Shown piece by piece: positions 51,914 through 63,130 of a DNA stretch of 64,000 nt (position 1 is the first letter of the stretch; the number at the start of each line of letters is the position of its first letter). A program made the translations under genes and the position numbers. The notes beneath the pieces were generated by a model. That model was not told the DNA's origin and did no database searches. It worked only from the letters and a program-made list of their open reading frames with translations. Origin of the DNA: Aphrocallistes beatrix (lineage: Eukaryota > Porifera > Hexactinellida > Sceptrulophora > Aphrocallistidae); the NCBI GenBank assembly GCA_963281255.1, contig OY725497.1, forward strand, positions 3,154,968 through 3,218,967, written 5' to 3'.

Positions 51914-52735
51914 TTATCCAAGTCTTCTCTTTTTCCTAATAATTCTATACCCACTCTTAAACCAGAGATAATCCACCGCACTCCAGACAGTGGTTGTGGC
52001 TGTGATGTACCAGAGGGCGGGGAGGGCTGGGTGGTCGGAGAGGTTGAAGACAGGTGCTAATAAACTGGCTGAGATGAGGAGCGCTTGGAGGACTGTGTTG
52101 ACCTTACTGATCGTAGAGGGAGTGGCTTGCACCGTTTTCAACCTCAAGTCGAAGTACTGGCGGAGGCTGACTGGTGCAGAAAGGGAGATATATCTGAGAT
52201 AGAATGAGAATAGGATAAGCCCGCCGTCCCGGAAAAGGAAAAGAGAGACGAGGGGTACTGGGAGGATTTGGACAATGGACAGCGTTACCATTGCAGTACC
52301 AATCATTAATTTGTCAGCAAGCGGGTCGATGATGGAACCGAGAACACTTGATTGACCTTTAAAATTCCTTGCAATATACCCGTCGACCAGGTCAGTAGCA
52401 GAGAGCAGAGCGAAGGTGGCGGCAGCATATGAGTGGAGGGAGTGCAGGATCAGATAGCCGAGGAAAGGGGTTGTAACCAACCGTCCCATGGAAAGTAGGT
52501 TGGGTAATGTAAAAATATTCTCTTTTGAAAAACTCTTAACCGATTGGAGTTTCGATTTAATTTTAATTTTCTGGTTTCCTAGTTTTTGAATCAACTTCTT
52601 ATTTGCTTGGACAATTCTACCTTTCTTGCCATTGGAAACTGAAACAGCAGGAACAAATCCTATGCGCAATCTTATAATGAGAGAGGAGACAACAACTCTG
52701 TTGCAATGAAGTGAATAGACAGATCTATGAAGCAT
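51914..52735 (-). CDS. CRLS1: Cardiolipin synthase, CDP-alcohol phosphatidyltransferase type
   Basis: The 273-residue single-exon product carries the family motif DGxxARxxxxxxxxGxxxDxxxD, read here as DGYIARNFKGQSSVLGSIID followed by PLAD. Several hydrophobic helices surround it. The N-terminal 75 residues are basic and Ser-rich, consistent with mitochondrial import, and lead into NIFTLPNLLSMGRLVTTPF. The enzyme condenses CDP-diacylglycerol with phosphatidylglycerol to make cardiolipin at the inner mitochondrial membrane. The length is slightly below human CRLS1 (301). The start is the first ATG in frame, 3 nt after an acceptor-like cacttag. Confidence 0.93.
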   Translation of the reverse strand: MLHRSVYSLHCNRVVVSSLIIRLRIGFVPAVSVSNGKKGRIVQANKKLIQKLGNQKIKIKSKLQSVKSFSKENIFTLPNLLSMGRLVTTPFLGYLILHSLHSYAAATFALLSATDLVDGYIARNFKGQSSVLGSIIDPLADKLMIGTAMVTLSIVQILPVPLVSLFLFRDGGLILFSFYLRYISLSAPVSLRQYFDLRLKTVQATPSTISKVNTVLQALLISASLLAPVFNLSDHPALPALWYITATTTVWSAVDYLWFKSGYRIIRKKRRLG

Positions 52736-53342
52736 TCGCTAAGTGATCGGAGTTCATCCTAAATGGGTGTGAATAAAATACTAGTAAATTGACCTGGCCC
52801 AATCAAAGTCGTGAGTCAGGTTATTGTATGTATGTACGTAGTTAATATTGGATCTGATTAGTAAGCGGATACGAAATACTACTGACTGACATTCGGTGGT
52901 CAAACAACTATCAAGTATTTGTCAGATTCAATTATAAGTGATGGAGAAAATCGGACAGAGAGACAGCCAAAGGTGATATATATATGTCTCTTTCAGACTC
53001 TGGGTAACTAAGGTCTTCTGAGCTGCACAAATTTGAATTATTCAATAATTCAATAGTCGAATCACTCATTGAATAATCCCTGACTAAATCTTTTTGGGAT
53101 TTGGGCGATGATTTAGATTGAGATTTTTCATAAAATTTAAGTAGCAAACCAAACCAAAATTGGATTAATTGAAAATTAACACATCATCATCTCATTTGTG
53201 AACATCCAATTCTTAATTAATAAATATGAAACAGTGGTTGCATACTAATTATACAAAAAGTACTCAATCAGGCAGGCAGACCTCTCCAGCAGGATAAGAA
53301 GTAAAAGTTCTCATGCAGGCACTATCCCGCGTTAGCACACAA
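52736..53342. other. Intergenic region between CRLS1 and NUB1
   Basis: A minus-strand frame of about 70 codons (52932-53147) has no ATG until midway and its composition is like the surroundings, so it is not called. Nothing else was recognised. Confidence 0.5.
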
Positions 53343-55214
53343 CTAGGAGAGAAGACCTTTGTAGTAAGTAAGTAGACTGGTTTCCTGGTCCAGAGAGATG
53401 TCCAAGTAGTCCTCTGACTGCTCCCAGTTGGCTACGAAATCTAACACCTCCTCGTCTTCAGGCTGAGGCAGCATAGCGTCAGAAGGTGGACTATCTCCAC
53501 CGAAGAACAGCTCAGCTATGATGGAGTGCAGCTCTCCGTTAAACTTCTCGATCGCTTCGCGAGCTCTCCCCTCCTCAGCTCCCAGCACCAGCAGCTGTGT
53601 GAGCAGCTCCTCAGGCGAGGGGACGAGTGGGAGGGGCGGAGCTACCTCTTCTTCAGGGCTGGCAGTAGCGGTCCCTCCCTCCTCCGAACCGCTGGCCTCT
53701 TGGGGAGGAGCAAGGGGAACGGGTGTCTCCATGAGCTGCTGAGCAGCACTCATCAACTGTATAGCCTGGTCTACGTCATTGTTAGACACTCGAAGCGACC
53801 GCTTGATGAGATCCTTGGGGAATCCCATCCCCTTCAGCAACTTATACTTATCCACATCCACCTGGGCACCTCCTACCGTCAGTCCTAGCTTCTGCTGCAG
53901 AAGCTTGAGTCGATACTCAGCTCTCTCCTTCTCCATGCGTGCTCGTATCGCCTCCTCTCTCTGCTGGATATGGTCGATAGCGGTCACCACATCCCCCTCG
54001 CACACTCGGAGCGAGAGTCGGGCGTCCTTGATCTCGAACCCCATGGAGACCAGGGATAGGAGAGAAGCTTCGTTTACTTTAATCTTATCCGAGAGCTCCT
54101 CTGATTTCAAGAGCTTGACCTTAGCGTTGAAATGGTCGTCTTTGTGGTACGCTACAATTCCCTGCATGAGGTAGAGGCGCACCAGGAGAGCGCACTCCAG
54201 GATGCTTTCTTTGCTCTTCAGCTTGTTCAGGCGAGAGAGGTCGCGGCCGTAAGAGCGGTAGAACGCGGTTTCACACCTCTTGAGTCTCTCGTCTGCAGAG
54301 CTGAGCTCTGAGATCTGCTGCAGGGTGAGGTAGCACCAGCAGAGGTCCAGGGAGAGGATCGCGTAGTTGTCTACCACGTCCAGGATGCTGCTCCTGCACT
54401 GGTTAAACTGCAGGTCCGCCTCACAGAACAGGACCAGCGCGTCCGAGCACTTGTCCGAGTTCATGAGCACCTTCCCCTTCTCGTGGAGGGCCATGGCGCA
54501 GCTCAGCGCCTCCTTCTCCTCCGGGGGCAGGGCGACCGTCTTCCCGTTCTGATCTTGTATCTCCAGAAAGTACTGGGAGTCGCTGATCCCTCTTCTTGCC
54601 AGTTTTTTTGCAGCTTGTTTGCTCTGCTCCACCAGCTGATTGCGGTCCTCTTGCTCACGCACACTCTCCCTATCCTTCAGCTCTTCCCTGGACAGACACA
54701 CACACATTATCTTACTCATGTGCTTCAGCCCCTGGTTGCAAATCAGGTCGTCTCCACTGATAATCTTCCCCTGGTGGATGAGCTTGATGGAGAGGGGTGG
54801 CAGGGCGTACATGCTGCTCACAAGAGTCACCAGCTCGTCCCCTGTCACCTGGAGGCTGCACTCCAGGTCTAGTGGGAGGTGCTCTGCACTCTCAGATTTG
54901 GTGGGTTTTATTTTGAGAGTGGCGATACCTGTCTCCTGGTACCTCAGCCTAGCAGAGAGCTTAGAAAGTGCGGTTTTTCGCAAGTGTTCACACGCTGCTA
55001 TGAAAGTCTCTTGGTCCAGGCATGAAGCTGTTACATACTTGTCGATGAATTCCTGTGCGTAGACACCGTCACTAATGAGGTCGTCCTGGTTTTTGGTGAA
55101 GGGAGTTTCCCACAGCTTCACACCTTCTTGATTGAGTAAGCGGCGGACTTTAGTCAAGACATCGTCTCCTACCTGAGCTGCCATCTGCTCAATCGAAAAA
55201 TAGTTAATTTCCAT
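53343..55214 (-). CDS. NUB1: NEDD8 ultimate buster 1
   Basis: The 623-residue single-exon product is close to human NUB1 (615). The N-terminal part (about 1-100) is helical. A ubiquitin-like domain spans about 105-180 (LECSLQVTGDELVTLVSSMY and SIKLIHQGKIISGDDLI). A helical central region follows, with ALHEKGKVLMNSDKCSDALV and KDDHFNAKVKLLKSEELSDK. Two or three UBA domains come next (ASLLSLVSMGFEIKDARLSL, YKLLKGMGFPKDLIKRSLRV, ELLTQLLVLGAEEGRAREAI). NUB1 binds NEDD8 and FAT10 conjugates and delivers them to the proteasome. The acidic C terminus with DEEVLDFVANWEQSE fits the family. The ATG chosen is the first in frame. Confidence 0.93.
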   Translation of the reverse strand: MEINYFSIEQMAAQVGDDVLTKVRRLLNQEGVKLWETPFTKNQDDLISDGVYAQEFIDKYVTASCLDQETFIAACEHLRKTALSKLSARLRYQETGIATLKIKPTKSESAEHLPLDLECSLQVTGDELVTLVSSMYALPPLSIKLIHQGKIISGDDLICNQGLKHMSKIMCVCLSREELKDRESVREQEDRNQLVEQSKQAAKKLARRGISDSQYFLEIQDQNGKTVALPPEEKEALSCAMALHEKGKVLMNSDKCSDALVLFCEADLQFNQCRSSILDVVDNYAILSLDLCWCYLTLQQISELSSADERLKRCETAFYRSYGRDLSRLNKLKSKESILECALLVRLYLMQGIVAYHKDDHFNAKVKLLKSEELSDKIKVNEASLLSLVSMGFEIKDARLSLRVCEGDVVTAIDHIQQREEAIRARMEKERAEYRLKLLQQKLGLTVGGAQVDVDKYKLLKGMGFPKDLIKRSLRVSNNDVDQAIQLMSAAQQLMETPVPLAPPQEASGSEEGGTATASPEEEVAPPLPLVPSPEELLTQLLVLGAEEGRAREAIEKFNGELHSIIAELFFGGDSPPSDAMLPQPEDEEVLDFVANWEQSEDYLDISLDQETSLLTYYKGLLS

Positions 55215-56282
55215 AACGCAGGCTTATTCCATGACATATTTCGTTGTGTATTTATACGAGCATAAAACACGCGTTACAAAGCCATGCAAAACAGTAAATA
55301 CCGTGAGTAATGTACTTTACGCACTAGAAAAAGAAAATTGCACTGAATGAAGCCCTCATCTATAATGTAAGAGCACGAGCTAATAGAAGTTGACCAGATA
55401 GCTGAATTTGTTATGAAGTAAAAAGCATTTCAAGTACAAAATTAACATTTGATGAAGCCTAAATTTTGTGTGAAATTACAGCTGTTTCAAAAATAGCAAT
55501 AAACTCGTGCAACTGTAAATTAGTGAAGTTTCAAGAAGTAAATGAGTTCGATTAATGAGATTCGCTTCGTTAGTAACATCAAATCGTACTAACAGAAAAA
55601 TATCTACAGGAAAAAAGAGTGCTTCAAAATTAATGAATAGGCACTAGGTGCACGAGGGGTATCTTAGGCGGACGCAGTGTAAGCTGAGCAAAAGTTTTTC
55701 TTTGGTTCAATAAAGAGCTTCTAAGTTAACTTAATTTGAATTGAATCCAACTAAAAAGATAACGATTGGGAGTGAAATTGCATGAAACAATATCTTTTTA
55801 CTTTTGTGTGATATTTTACACATCTTTGTAACGTTGTTCCACTTTTTTTCCATCATTACAGAGATAATAATCTTATTTATCAAGCCTCACTGGATAGCAT
55901 GCCATGGATTACATACAGAAACAAGTCAAAATGGTTACAAAGCAAAAATGCAGCAACCAAAACGGCTACAAACCTTAAGTGCGATGACAACATAATAATC
56001 AGTGGCATAGCCAGGATTTTGGATTGGGTCCTGAGCGAGCGAAGCGAGCAAATAAGGGGGTCTGGGGGCAAGCCCCAGAAAACTTTCAAATCTTAGACGC
56101 TGAAATATCGATTTACAATAGAGCAAAATTTTGATCTAATTTATCTCATTATTTATTTATTTTATGCATAAAATTCAAGACACAAAGTTAGAAAGAGACG
56201 AACTGAAACAAAAATTCTCGTTTTCTACAGGGTGCCTGAAAAGTTCTGCAACCAAATTCTGTTGATGAATTATACTTAGACC
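55215..56282. other. Intergenic region upstream of NUB1
   Basis: It contains a decayed Helitron 3' fragment near 55648-55685 (gtgcacgaggggtatcttagg, reduced) and a repeat at 56001-56110 (agtggcatagccaggatttt, then gggggcaagccccagaaa) related to the one in Ig receptor intron 1. No gene was recognised. Confidence 0.5.
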
Positions 56283-56423
56283 ATAAACTCCTTTAAGTAA
56301 GGACTGTAGGCGTTCGATCTCGGGTCCTGGAACTTGGGCCCATTATGCATTACTGATATATATATATTCGTAATCCGCTCAAGTTAGACATGGGAAATGT
56401 ATCCTTACTATTAAAACTCGATG

Positions 56424-56470
<47 letters not shown>

Positions 56471-57866
56471 GTAACGAATTGATTGAAGAAACTGCCGGGC
56501 GCAGAAGGCTGATTTTTGGCATGTGGGAGTCTTTTGGCTATGGCTCCAGTAAGTTCTGAGTTCAGAGCAAAATGTCGACTCATCATGGAATTATGACGTC
56601 ATTGTCACATTTTTAAAAGTTAAGCAACACAGTTATTCGGGCATAACTCAGCCATTATAGGAGATAGAAGGCTGAAATTTTAATAGAATCTGTATACTAA
56701 CATGTCTCACATATGATGCGACTTTCATCAAAAAATGATGACTCATCACTCTGTTATGACGTCATCATTACGCATCAAAAATTTAAAAATTGACAAATTT
56801 GGTGATTTTTCGAGTGATATCGATTAGCACAGTAGAACAGACATATTTAGAGATGTTATCTCCCTTATAATTAACCAATGTGACTCCAGGCGACCGAAGG
56901 GAGCCTCCGGCGGGCACGAAGTGTCCGCCAGCCGCGCAGCGCAAGCAAGCGCGAAGCGCGCATGTTATTGTTAAATAGGAAGTCATATTTTTGGAGTTCC
57001 TTCGTCAAGCCTTACCTCAACTATGCGTGGAATGTGAGTTTTACGGTTTTCACACCTGATTTTCAACAAATTTTAAATCGCTATTAGTGTATGATTTTCA
57101 GAGAAAATCAAGATGGTGACGGGTTGATTCGAAAAAATTAAAAATTTCTAATGGGATGTTGTTACATTCCAACGTTGCTATGGAAACGCATTTTTACCAA
57201 TAGTACCTATATCTTTAAAACCGTTCTAGTTAGACATTCAAATCTGAATGTATTTGATAGGCAATAAGAAACTCTCTATTAGCTCATAACACATTTTGTA
57301 ACATTAATATTTAGATTCTCGATATATGATGCAATGTACCAAATATGTATCATCAAATATATTGCGCCATATCTCGAAAATCTTAGGGCATAATGTTAGA
57401 AAATGTATGAGGAGCTAATATAAAGTATCTTATTGCCTGTCAAATACATTCAGAATTGAATGTCTAACTATAACGGTTTTAAAGATATAGGCACTATTGG
57501 TAAAAATGCGTTTCCATAGCAACGCTGGAATGTAGCAGCATTCCATAGAAATTTTTCAATTTTTTTCGAATCAACCCGTCACCATCTTGATTTTCTCTGA
57601 AAATCATACACTAATAACGCTTTAAAATCTGAACAGGTCAGAATATCATCAAAATTGATTTTTAAAATTGTGAAAATCAGGTGAGAAAAATAACTTACAC
57701 TCCACACATAGTTGAGGTAAGGCTTGTTCAAGGGACTCCAAAAATATGACTTCGTATTAACAATAATACATTTCCCATGTCTAACTTGAGTGGATTACGA
57801 GATAGCAATAATATTACATAACGGACCAGGACCCGAGATTGAACGCGTCCTTACTTAAAGGAGTCT
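56283..57866. mobile_element. Palindromic foldback element, about 1.0 kb without its Helitron insert
   Basis: The left arm (from aactcctttaagtaaggac) and right arm (ending gtccttacttaaaggagt) are reverse complements through almost the whole length and meet near 57350 with no real spacer. Conserved words in both arms include atctcgggtcctgg, tgacgggttgattcga, gctatggaaacgcatttttacc and ttagacattca. The left arm is split by the Helitron at 56402-56964. No coding sequence was seen. Confidence 0.85.
56402..56964 (+). mobile_element. Helitron inserted in one palindrome arm
   Basis: It starts TCCTTACTATTAAAACTCG after gaaatgtA and ends GCGCGCATG before Ttattgttaa. The uninterrupted right arm of the palindrome reads gaaatgtATtattgttaa on its complementary strand, the exact empty site. 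This proves both ends, the A^T target and the lack of target duplication. A (TA)n run of about 40 bp lies near its 5' end. Confidence 0.92.
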
Positions 57867-57877
57867 ATGACTTAGAC

Positions 57878-58032
57878 CAGCGCTGTCCAACAGGCGGCCC
57901 GCGTTGCCTGCTTCAATCTCTCCAAAATGCCTCTATCCATACCCATCCCGAGTGTACGCCCCTGTATTGCGGCCCGCCACTAAATGGTATGAAGCAGTTG
58001 CGGCCCGAAGTAAATATAGTTGGACAGCCCTG
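57878..58032. mobile_element. hAT MITE with perfect 8-bp target duplication
   Basis: The 155-bp element starts CAGCGCTGTCCAAC, ends GTTGGACAGCCCTG, and is flanked on both sides by acttagac. The inner sequence repeats cggcccgc near both ends. It touches the right edge of the palindrome. Confidence 0.9.
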
Positions 58033-59215
58033 ACTTAGACAAATAGATCTAACATCCGATAACTCTTTTTATTTAGAAATAATGAAGATTATCTTCATTA
58101 TTTTGCACTCCAATAGCCTGTAATCCTTAATTTATTTTCTATGGTGGATCAGATATATTTTTGTTAAAAAAATAATCAGGGCGACCATGGCCCCTGAGGA
58201 CGCGCCAGGACTTTCCTCTAGGGGGACAAATAATGAAATAGACTTTTTGATGGGGAGCACAACACCCAGTTGGTGTTCTGGGGGCGCTGTAAGCCCCCCA
58301 AAGTCCAGGGGATCAAGGGATTTGCCCTTAGAAGCGGACATTATTTTGCCTAAACAAATGCCCAAATCCCTCAAATTGAGCAAAATTTTCCAAAATTAAG
58401 CTTATTAAATTCTTATGAGTACGAAGTACTAGAAACTCTAAATATTTTCTCCAATGTGAGCATTGTCTCCCTCGTCTCCCGTGGCGATGTCCCTGGTCTG
58501 GGAGCATAGGCCCCAGATAATTTTTTAATTGCTGTAGCAGAAGACAAATTCGAAACTCTTTTGTGCAGTGATCTCTATCCACAGCATAAAAACACGGTAG
58601 TATACGTAATGAAAAATTTTTGCTCTACCAGTTTGGAGGGTCCTAGAATCCCCAGGATCCCCCCCACCTGTGTCCATTCATTTGGTAATATGTACTTTGC
58701 GGCAGCGCTAAGTAAGAATATTTCAAAGACACAAATTATTCCAATTTTGTTGCGCCAAGTAGGAATTTCTACTTGGTGCAACAAAGTCGGAACAATCTCT
58801 GTTTTTGAAATATTCCTACTAGCGCTGCGTAAAATTGGTATCTATTTGCAATTTATTTAGGGTTTACTGGGGTATCTGTGCTGCATACGTCAACTACGAA
58901 AATAAATGTATTTACTCATCGCGAAATATTTCATACAAATACCTAATAAATAAAAGTGTACAATGGATATAATTTTTGAAAATCATGCAGTTAAAGTGTA
59001 AAGAAATTCTATAGTAGTATTTTAATTTGTTATGTGTTATTTACACTTTCAAAATTACTCAGCTTTGAAAATTTAAATCAATTCTTTATCTCCATGTGAA
59101 TATACCTCAGATAGGTTAGATTGACCATGATTATATAAAATTGTGATTAATAATGACACAAAGTTGATAAATAATACGAGTGTGAAGTTGGCAGCGAAAA
59201 CAGCAGCGAAATCCA
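58033..59215. other. Intergenic region before the DDE/OTU element
   Basis: No gene was recognised. A small foldback lies at 58703-58829. A CC/GG-rich stretch at 58180-58330 (ggcgaccatggcccctgagg and following bases) looks like another repeat but was not classified. Confidence 0.45.
58703..58829. repeat. 127-bp foldback element
   Basis: The arms cagcgctaagtaagaatattt and aaatattcctactagcgctg are reverse complements, and the centre is itself palindromic (gttgcgccaagtagg against ctacttggtgcaac). The element can fold along its entire length. Confidence 0.8.
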
Positions 59216-59915
59216 TGTACACTTTAGTATGCGATAATTTGGAAACCAGGGCTGATATAAGGATTTCATTTAACTCAAGTTAAGAATACCTATGGTATAT
59301 TACATAGTAAAAATATTTTCCAAATCTGGCACTTGGTCATCTCGTGATGACTTTGCAAACTTTAACCATTTTTATGGATTTTTCTGTTTTTTCGATACTG
59401 TGTGCTCTTTTGTGTGCGATTATTTGGAAACCAGTAGAGATACGAGGAATTCCTTTCAAACAAGTAAGGAATACCTATGGTATATTGTTTTATTAAAATA
59501 TCAACTAAATCTGACACTTGGTCATCTCGTGATGACTTTGCAAACTTTAACCACTTTATGGATTTTTCTGTTTTTTTCGATACTGTGTGCACTTTTGTGT
59601 GCGATAATTTGGAAACCAGTAGAGATATGATGAATTCCTTTCAAACAAGTAAAGAATACCTATGGTATATTGTTTTCTTAAAATATCAACTAAATTCGAC
59701 ACTTGGTCATCCCGTGATGACTTTGCAAACTTTAAACCAGTGTTAACTTTAAACCAGTGATTCAGTGCCCCCTTCTCAACGTTCCCCACAACGCCCCTTC
59801 CTCTCCAGCGCCCCCTGAGGCAAGCAAACGCCCCCGTTGGGAACCACTGCTTTAAACATTTTATGGATTTTTCTGTTTTTTCGATACTGTGTGCACTTTA
59901 ATTACCGAAATAACT
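59216..59915. repeat. 185-bp tandem repeat, about 3.3 copies
   Basis: The word acttggtcatc(t/c)cgtgatgac recurs at 59331, 59516 and 59701, an exact 185-bp period. Each unit also has gcgataatttggaaaccag-like and aatacctatggtatatt segments. The last unit is split by a 95-bp hAT MITE. The array ends about 150 bp before the 2A-encoding exon and may be its 5' subterminal repeat region. Confidence 0.85.
59755..59849. mobile_element. hAT MITE inside the 185-bp repeat array
   Basis: The 95-bp element begins CAGTGATTCAGTGCCC, ends GTTGGGAACCACTG, and is flanked on both sides by the 8-mer ctttaaac. The interior is rich in cgcccc words. The left and right ends match only partly. Confidence 0.8.
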
Positions 59916-60061
59916 CTCACTTCACTTGTACATATTACCAAAATATGTAAACCTGGATTGTATATCAATGTTAACAACAAACAGATGAATGTCATTTCTT
60001 CTGAACAATTGTCTTCATTTGGAAATATTTTTGGACTGGTTTATTTTCTATTTATTGTAAC

Positions 60062-62949
60062 ATGATTCTGTTAAATGGCATAGGAAAGTATTTATTATTT
60101 GAATCACAGTCTGAGGACACATCCCATGGAAATCAATTAGGATATTTTGTGTCAGTCACCTTTTCAAATATATTTCTATTTTCAACCAAACTACTCTTGA
60201 GTGGTGATATTGAGTTAAACCCAGGTCCTTTGGGACCAGGTAAGTAATTTTCATTCTATTTATTTCTATCCGTATGTCAGTTACATCATTTTGGCAATTT
60301 TGATTTTCAGTTCCTAATGTCAACAAATTGATAATAAACACAGAACAACGACTATGCTGAGTTAATCGATTATGCTGATTCTGATTATTATATTCAACAT
60401 TTTTGCTCTCACTGCTAGTATTTGTAACTTTGATACTCAGTAATAAAATTGAATTAATGAACATAAAGCAAATACTAGTATTATTGTATTCTTATACATA
60501 CTATACATATAATTTATTTTAGAGAATATGGAAACTTTGTCTGCAAACGCAAAGATATCTGAAAAATTCATAAATGCATTGTCAATATTAGATTTGCCCT
60601 GGATCGAAATTAAATCAAAACTTAGAAACAGTAATTGGCGCGATTCTATGTCAATATGGGGGAAATTGTCTAAATTCATATTCAAAATGAATCGTCTAAC
60701 CCTGAGAAGAAAAGTTATGCTTTTTTGGTATCAAAATACTGATAAAATTAAAGAGCAAGTAAATTCTTGCCATAATTCGACAGAAATAATTGACAAAGAA
60801 TTAATACTGATTGTGAGTATAGATCTATCCAAATTGTTGGGTGCAAATTATACTCCAATACACCAAATGGATGAATTCTCAGCTATACAAAAATGTCCAT
60901 CTCTATCTTATCTTAACTTGGATAAATTACTTCCAACACAGATATCTTCGGGAAATGAATCAGAAATATCATCTTTAGAATCCGGATATAATGACCATAT
61001 AAATACAAATACTAGTGCAAACTCCCTAGGCCACCAAGACCATATTTCCGAAATTGGTATTGGTGATAAACTTACATCTTATGGTTCCTGGACGCCAAAA
61101 GCTGATCAAACAAAAATTTTTTTCTCAATCCTGAAGAGTGGGATTGTATTAAACCGAAAACTGGGTGTAACAAATTGGTTCCTAATTGGACATATACTTT
61201 TAACCAGGAACGTGTTTATTCCCTTACTGTGTCATCAAATTTTTATATCACCGAGTTAATAGCTATTCTGAATCTCGGAATTGTCCTTTTATAACAGCAC
61301 AAGCGATGTGTAAATTTAAAAGATGCTTCAAATTTTCAATTCGGATTGAAGAAATGCCTAAAGGAAAATCTGAATACGTATCTGTGGAAGTATTAGCTGA
61401 AGGTAATCTTTCAAATGAACATTTTGATCATATAACTGCACATAGTCGCAATGTATCAGGGGATCAACGAGAAGAGTTAGGAAAAAAGGTAGCTTGCAGT
61501 TCTGCAATAAATTATCATTATGATCTCTTTAAAAATTCACAAAATTTAACAGTTGCAAAGCATGGAAATTTGAATGAATACATTCACAAGAAGTTTTACG
61601 GAAGGTAAAGTCACAACATATGGAAAAGCAGCGATTCATGATATATGGCAGGATATAATTGTAACCAAGAAATCTTATGACAGTACTATTAAAGGAAAAG
61701 TTTTAAACGGCTATATTCAAATGATATCGAGATATCCACTTATACAAGTAATACATATGTATTGTGAGGAACAATTAGTTTTTTTGAAGTTAATAGAAAA
61801 GTCTAAGTTGAAGTTGCATTTAGATGCAACAGGATCTGTTGTCAGAAAGCTAGATCGTGATGAGAAGAATTTCTTATACTATGCTCTAACCTTACAACAT
61901 CCAATAGCGAAAATAAGCCCAATTCCCCTAGCTGAGATGCTAACAAACGAACAAACAAATGTTGAGATTACACATTTTTAAACAGATGGTACTACGATGT
62001 GAGAAGGATATTGAACCGGGATATTTGCCCTTCTCAAGTCGAAGTAGATTTCAGTTGGGCAATGTTGCATAGCATTTGCAAGATTTTCAACCGACAACAC
62101 CTAGAAGATTATCTTAATACTTGTTGGCAGTACATATACATACCTCTCAAACCGAAAAATATTGGGATAAAAGTATACTTCATATACTATGTTCAGCTCA
62201 TTTAATGAACCGTATTAGTTATAAACTTGAACATACGATGAAAATCAAGAAATCTATAAAAAGAATATTTATGTTTTTAATGGCAAGATTGGTAGCATGT
62301 ACAAATATTGGTGAATTCGAGCAACTTTTCACTGCGCTATGTATGGTCTGTTTGGCAAAAAGGATATACCCAGAGATTCAACAATATTTTTCTAAAATTG
62401 AGAAAGCTGTTAAGTCTAAAGAAGAAGATATCGATGAGGACTTTGATTATATCGCTGAATTGGATGAAGAACTCACAAATGATATGGGGGATAGCAATAG
62501 TTATAAAAGTAAATCGCCATTTGGGAGATATTTTAACAGGGTGTTAATTAAATGTCAAGAACGAATATATCATTTAGAAATACTGCATAAAACAACTTCT
62601 CTTGAAGAAAATGATAATTATTTCTTACCACGATTACCAACTTCTTTGGACCAGTTTGATTTTAGGTCCTGTTATGGCACCAAATGAAAGTGATGTAAGA
62701 TCTAGCAATGCCATTGTTGAAAACTGGATGCGAATTCTGAAAATCAATATTCTTCAAAATCAAACTAAATTGAGGCCAGGCGATTTCTTAAGAAAAATAC
62801 GTGAAGGATTGGAAGGAAGAATTAGAGCATTTGGATTTGCATTTGAGCCTCTGAGCTCCAAGATACTGAAAACTAAAGTTCCTCGTAAAATTAAGGATAA
62901 TAAATTAGCAGAAGAAATCTGGCAAAGGCGAAAGAAAAATAAAAACTAA
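60062..62949 (+). pseudogene. Decayed DDE/CxxH transposase with N-terminal 2A-like leader
   Basis: Exon 1 (60062-60239) encodes a hydrophobic leader ending LLLSGDIELNPGP. A GTAAGT donor and a ttttag acceptor at 60522 join it in phase to the downstream frame (METLSANAKISEKF onward). Later blocks are MCKFKRCFKFSIRIEEMP, then LHLDATGSVVRK (first Asp, codon 61823), EVDFSWAM (second Asp, 62047), CSAH (62190-62201) and NAIVENWM (Glu, 62719). After that comes the conserved tail LRPGDFLRKIREGLEGRIRAF. Asp, Asp, CxxH, Glu in this order suggests a Mutator-like (MULE) superfamily transposase; the exact family is uncertain. The parts lie in different frames with stops between them, so the gene is broken. 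Codon use is AT-rich, unlike the host genes. Confidence 0.75.
60206..60229 (+). other. 2A-like ribosome-skipping motif
   Basis: The eight codons read DIELNPGP, preceded by LLLSG. This matches the 2A consensus D(V/I)ExNPGP, where translation breaks between the last Gly and Pro. Such motifs also occur in animal retrotransposons and in some sponge and sea-urchin genes, often next to a hydrophobic leader as here. Activity is inferred from the motif alone. Confidence 0.85.
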
Positions 62950-63130
62950 TTCTCAAATGACTAGTAGGTATGCTTACGTAGAATATAACAAATAGTGAAA
63001 AAAATGGTAGCAAATCCACTAAAAAGGCCGAAATTCTAAAATCAGTAGGTAATACTTTTGGTAATAAACGAAATCCAATTATTGAAAATCAGACAAAATC
63101 GATAATTCTTAATTTTCGTCATTAGAGAAG

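Noticed and set aside
52932-53147. Minus-strand frame of about 70 codons between CRLS1 and NUB1
   Set aside because: It lacks an ATG in its first 26 codons, has no clear acceptor, and its composition is like intergenic DNA.
58180-58400. Possible small gene in GC-rich DNA
   Set aside because: Frames on both strands are short and the segment resembles repeat sequence seen near 28020.
59292-59789. Repeated frames on both strands at 59.3-59.8 kb
   Set aside because: They are translations of the 185-bp tandem repeat and have no protein-like features.
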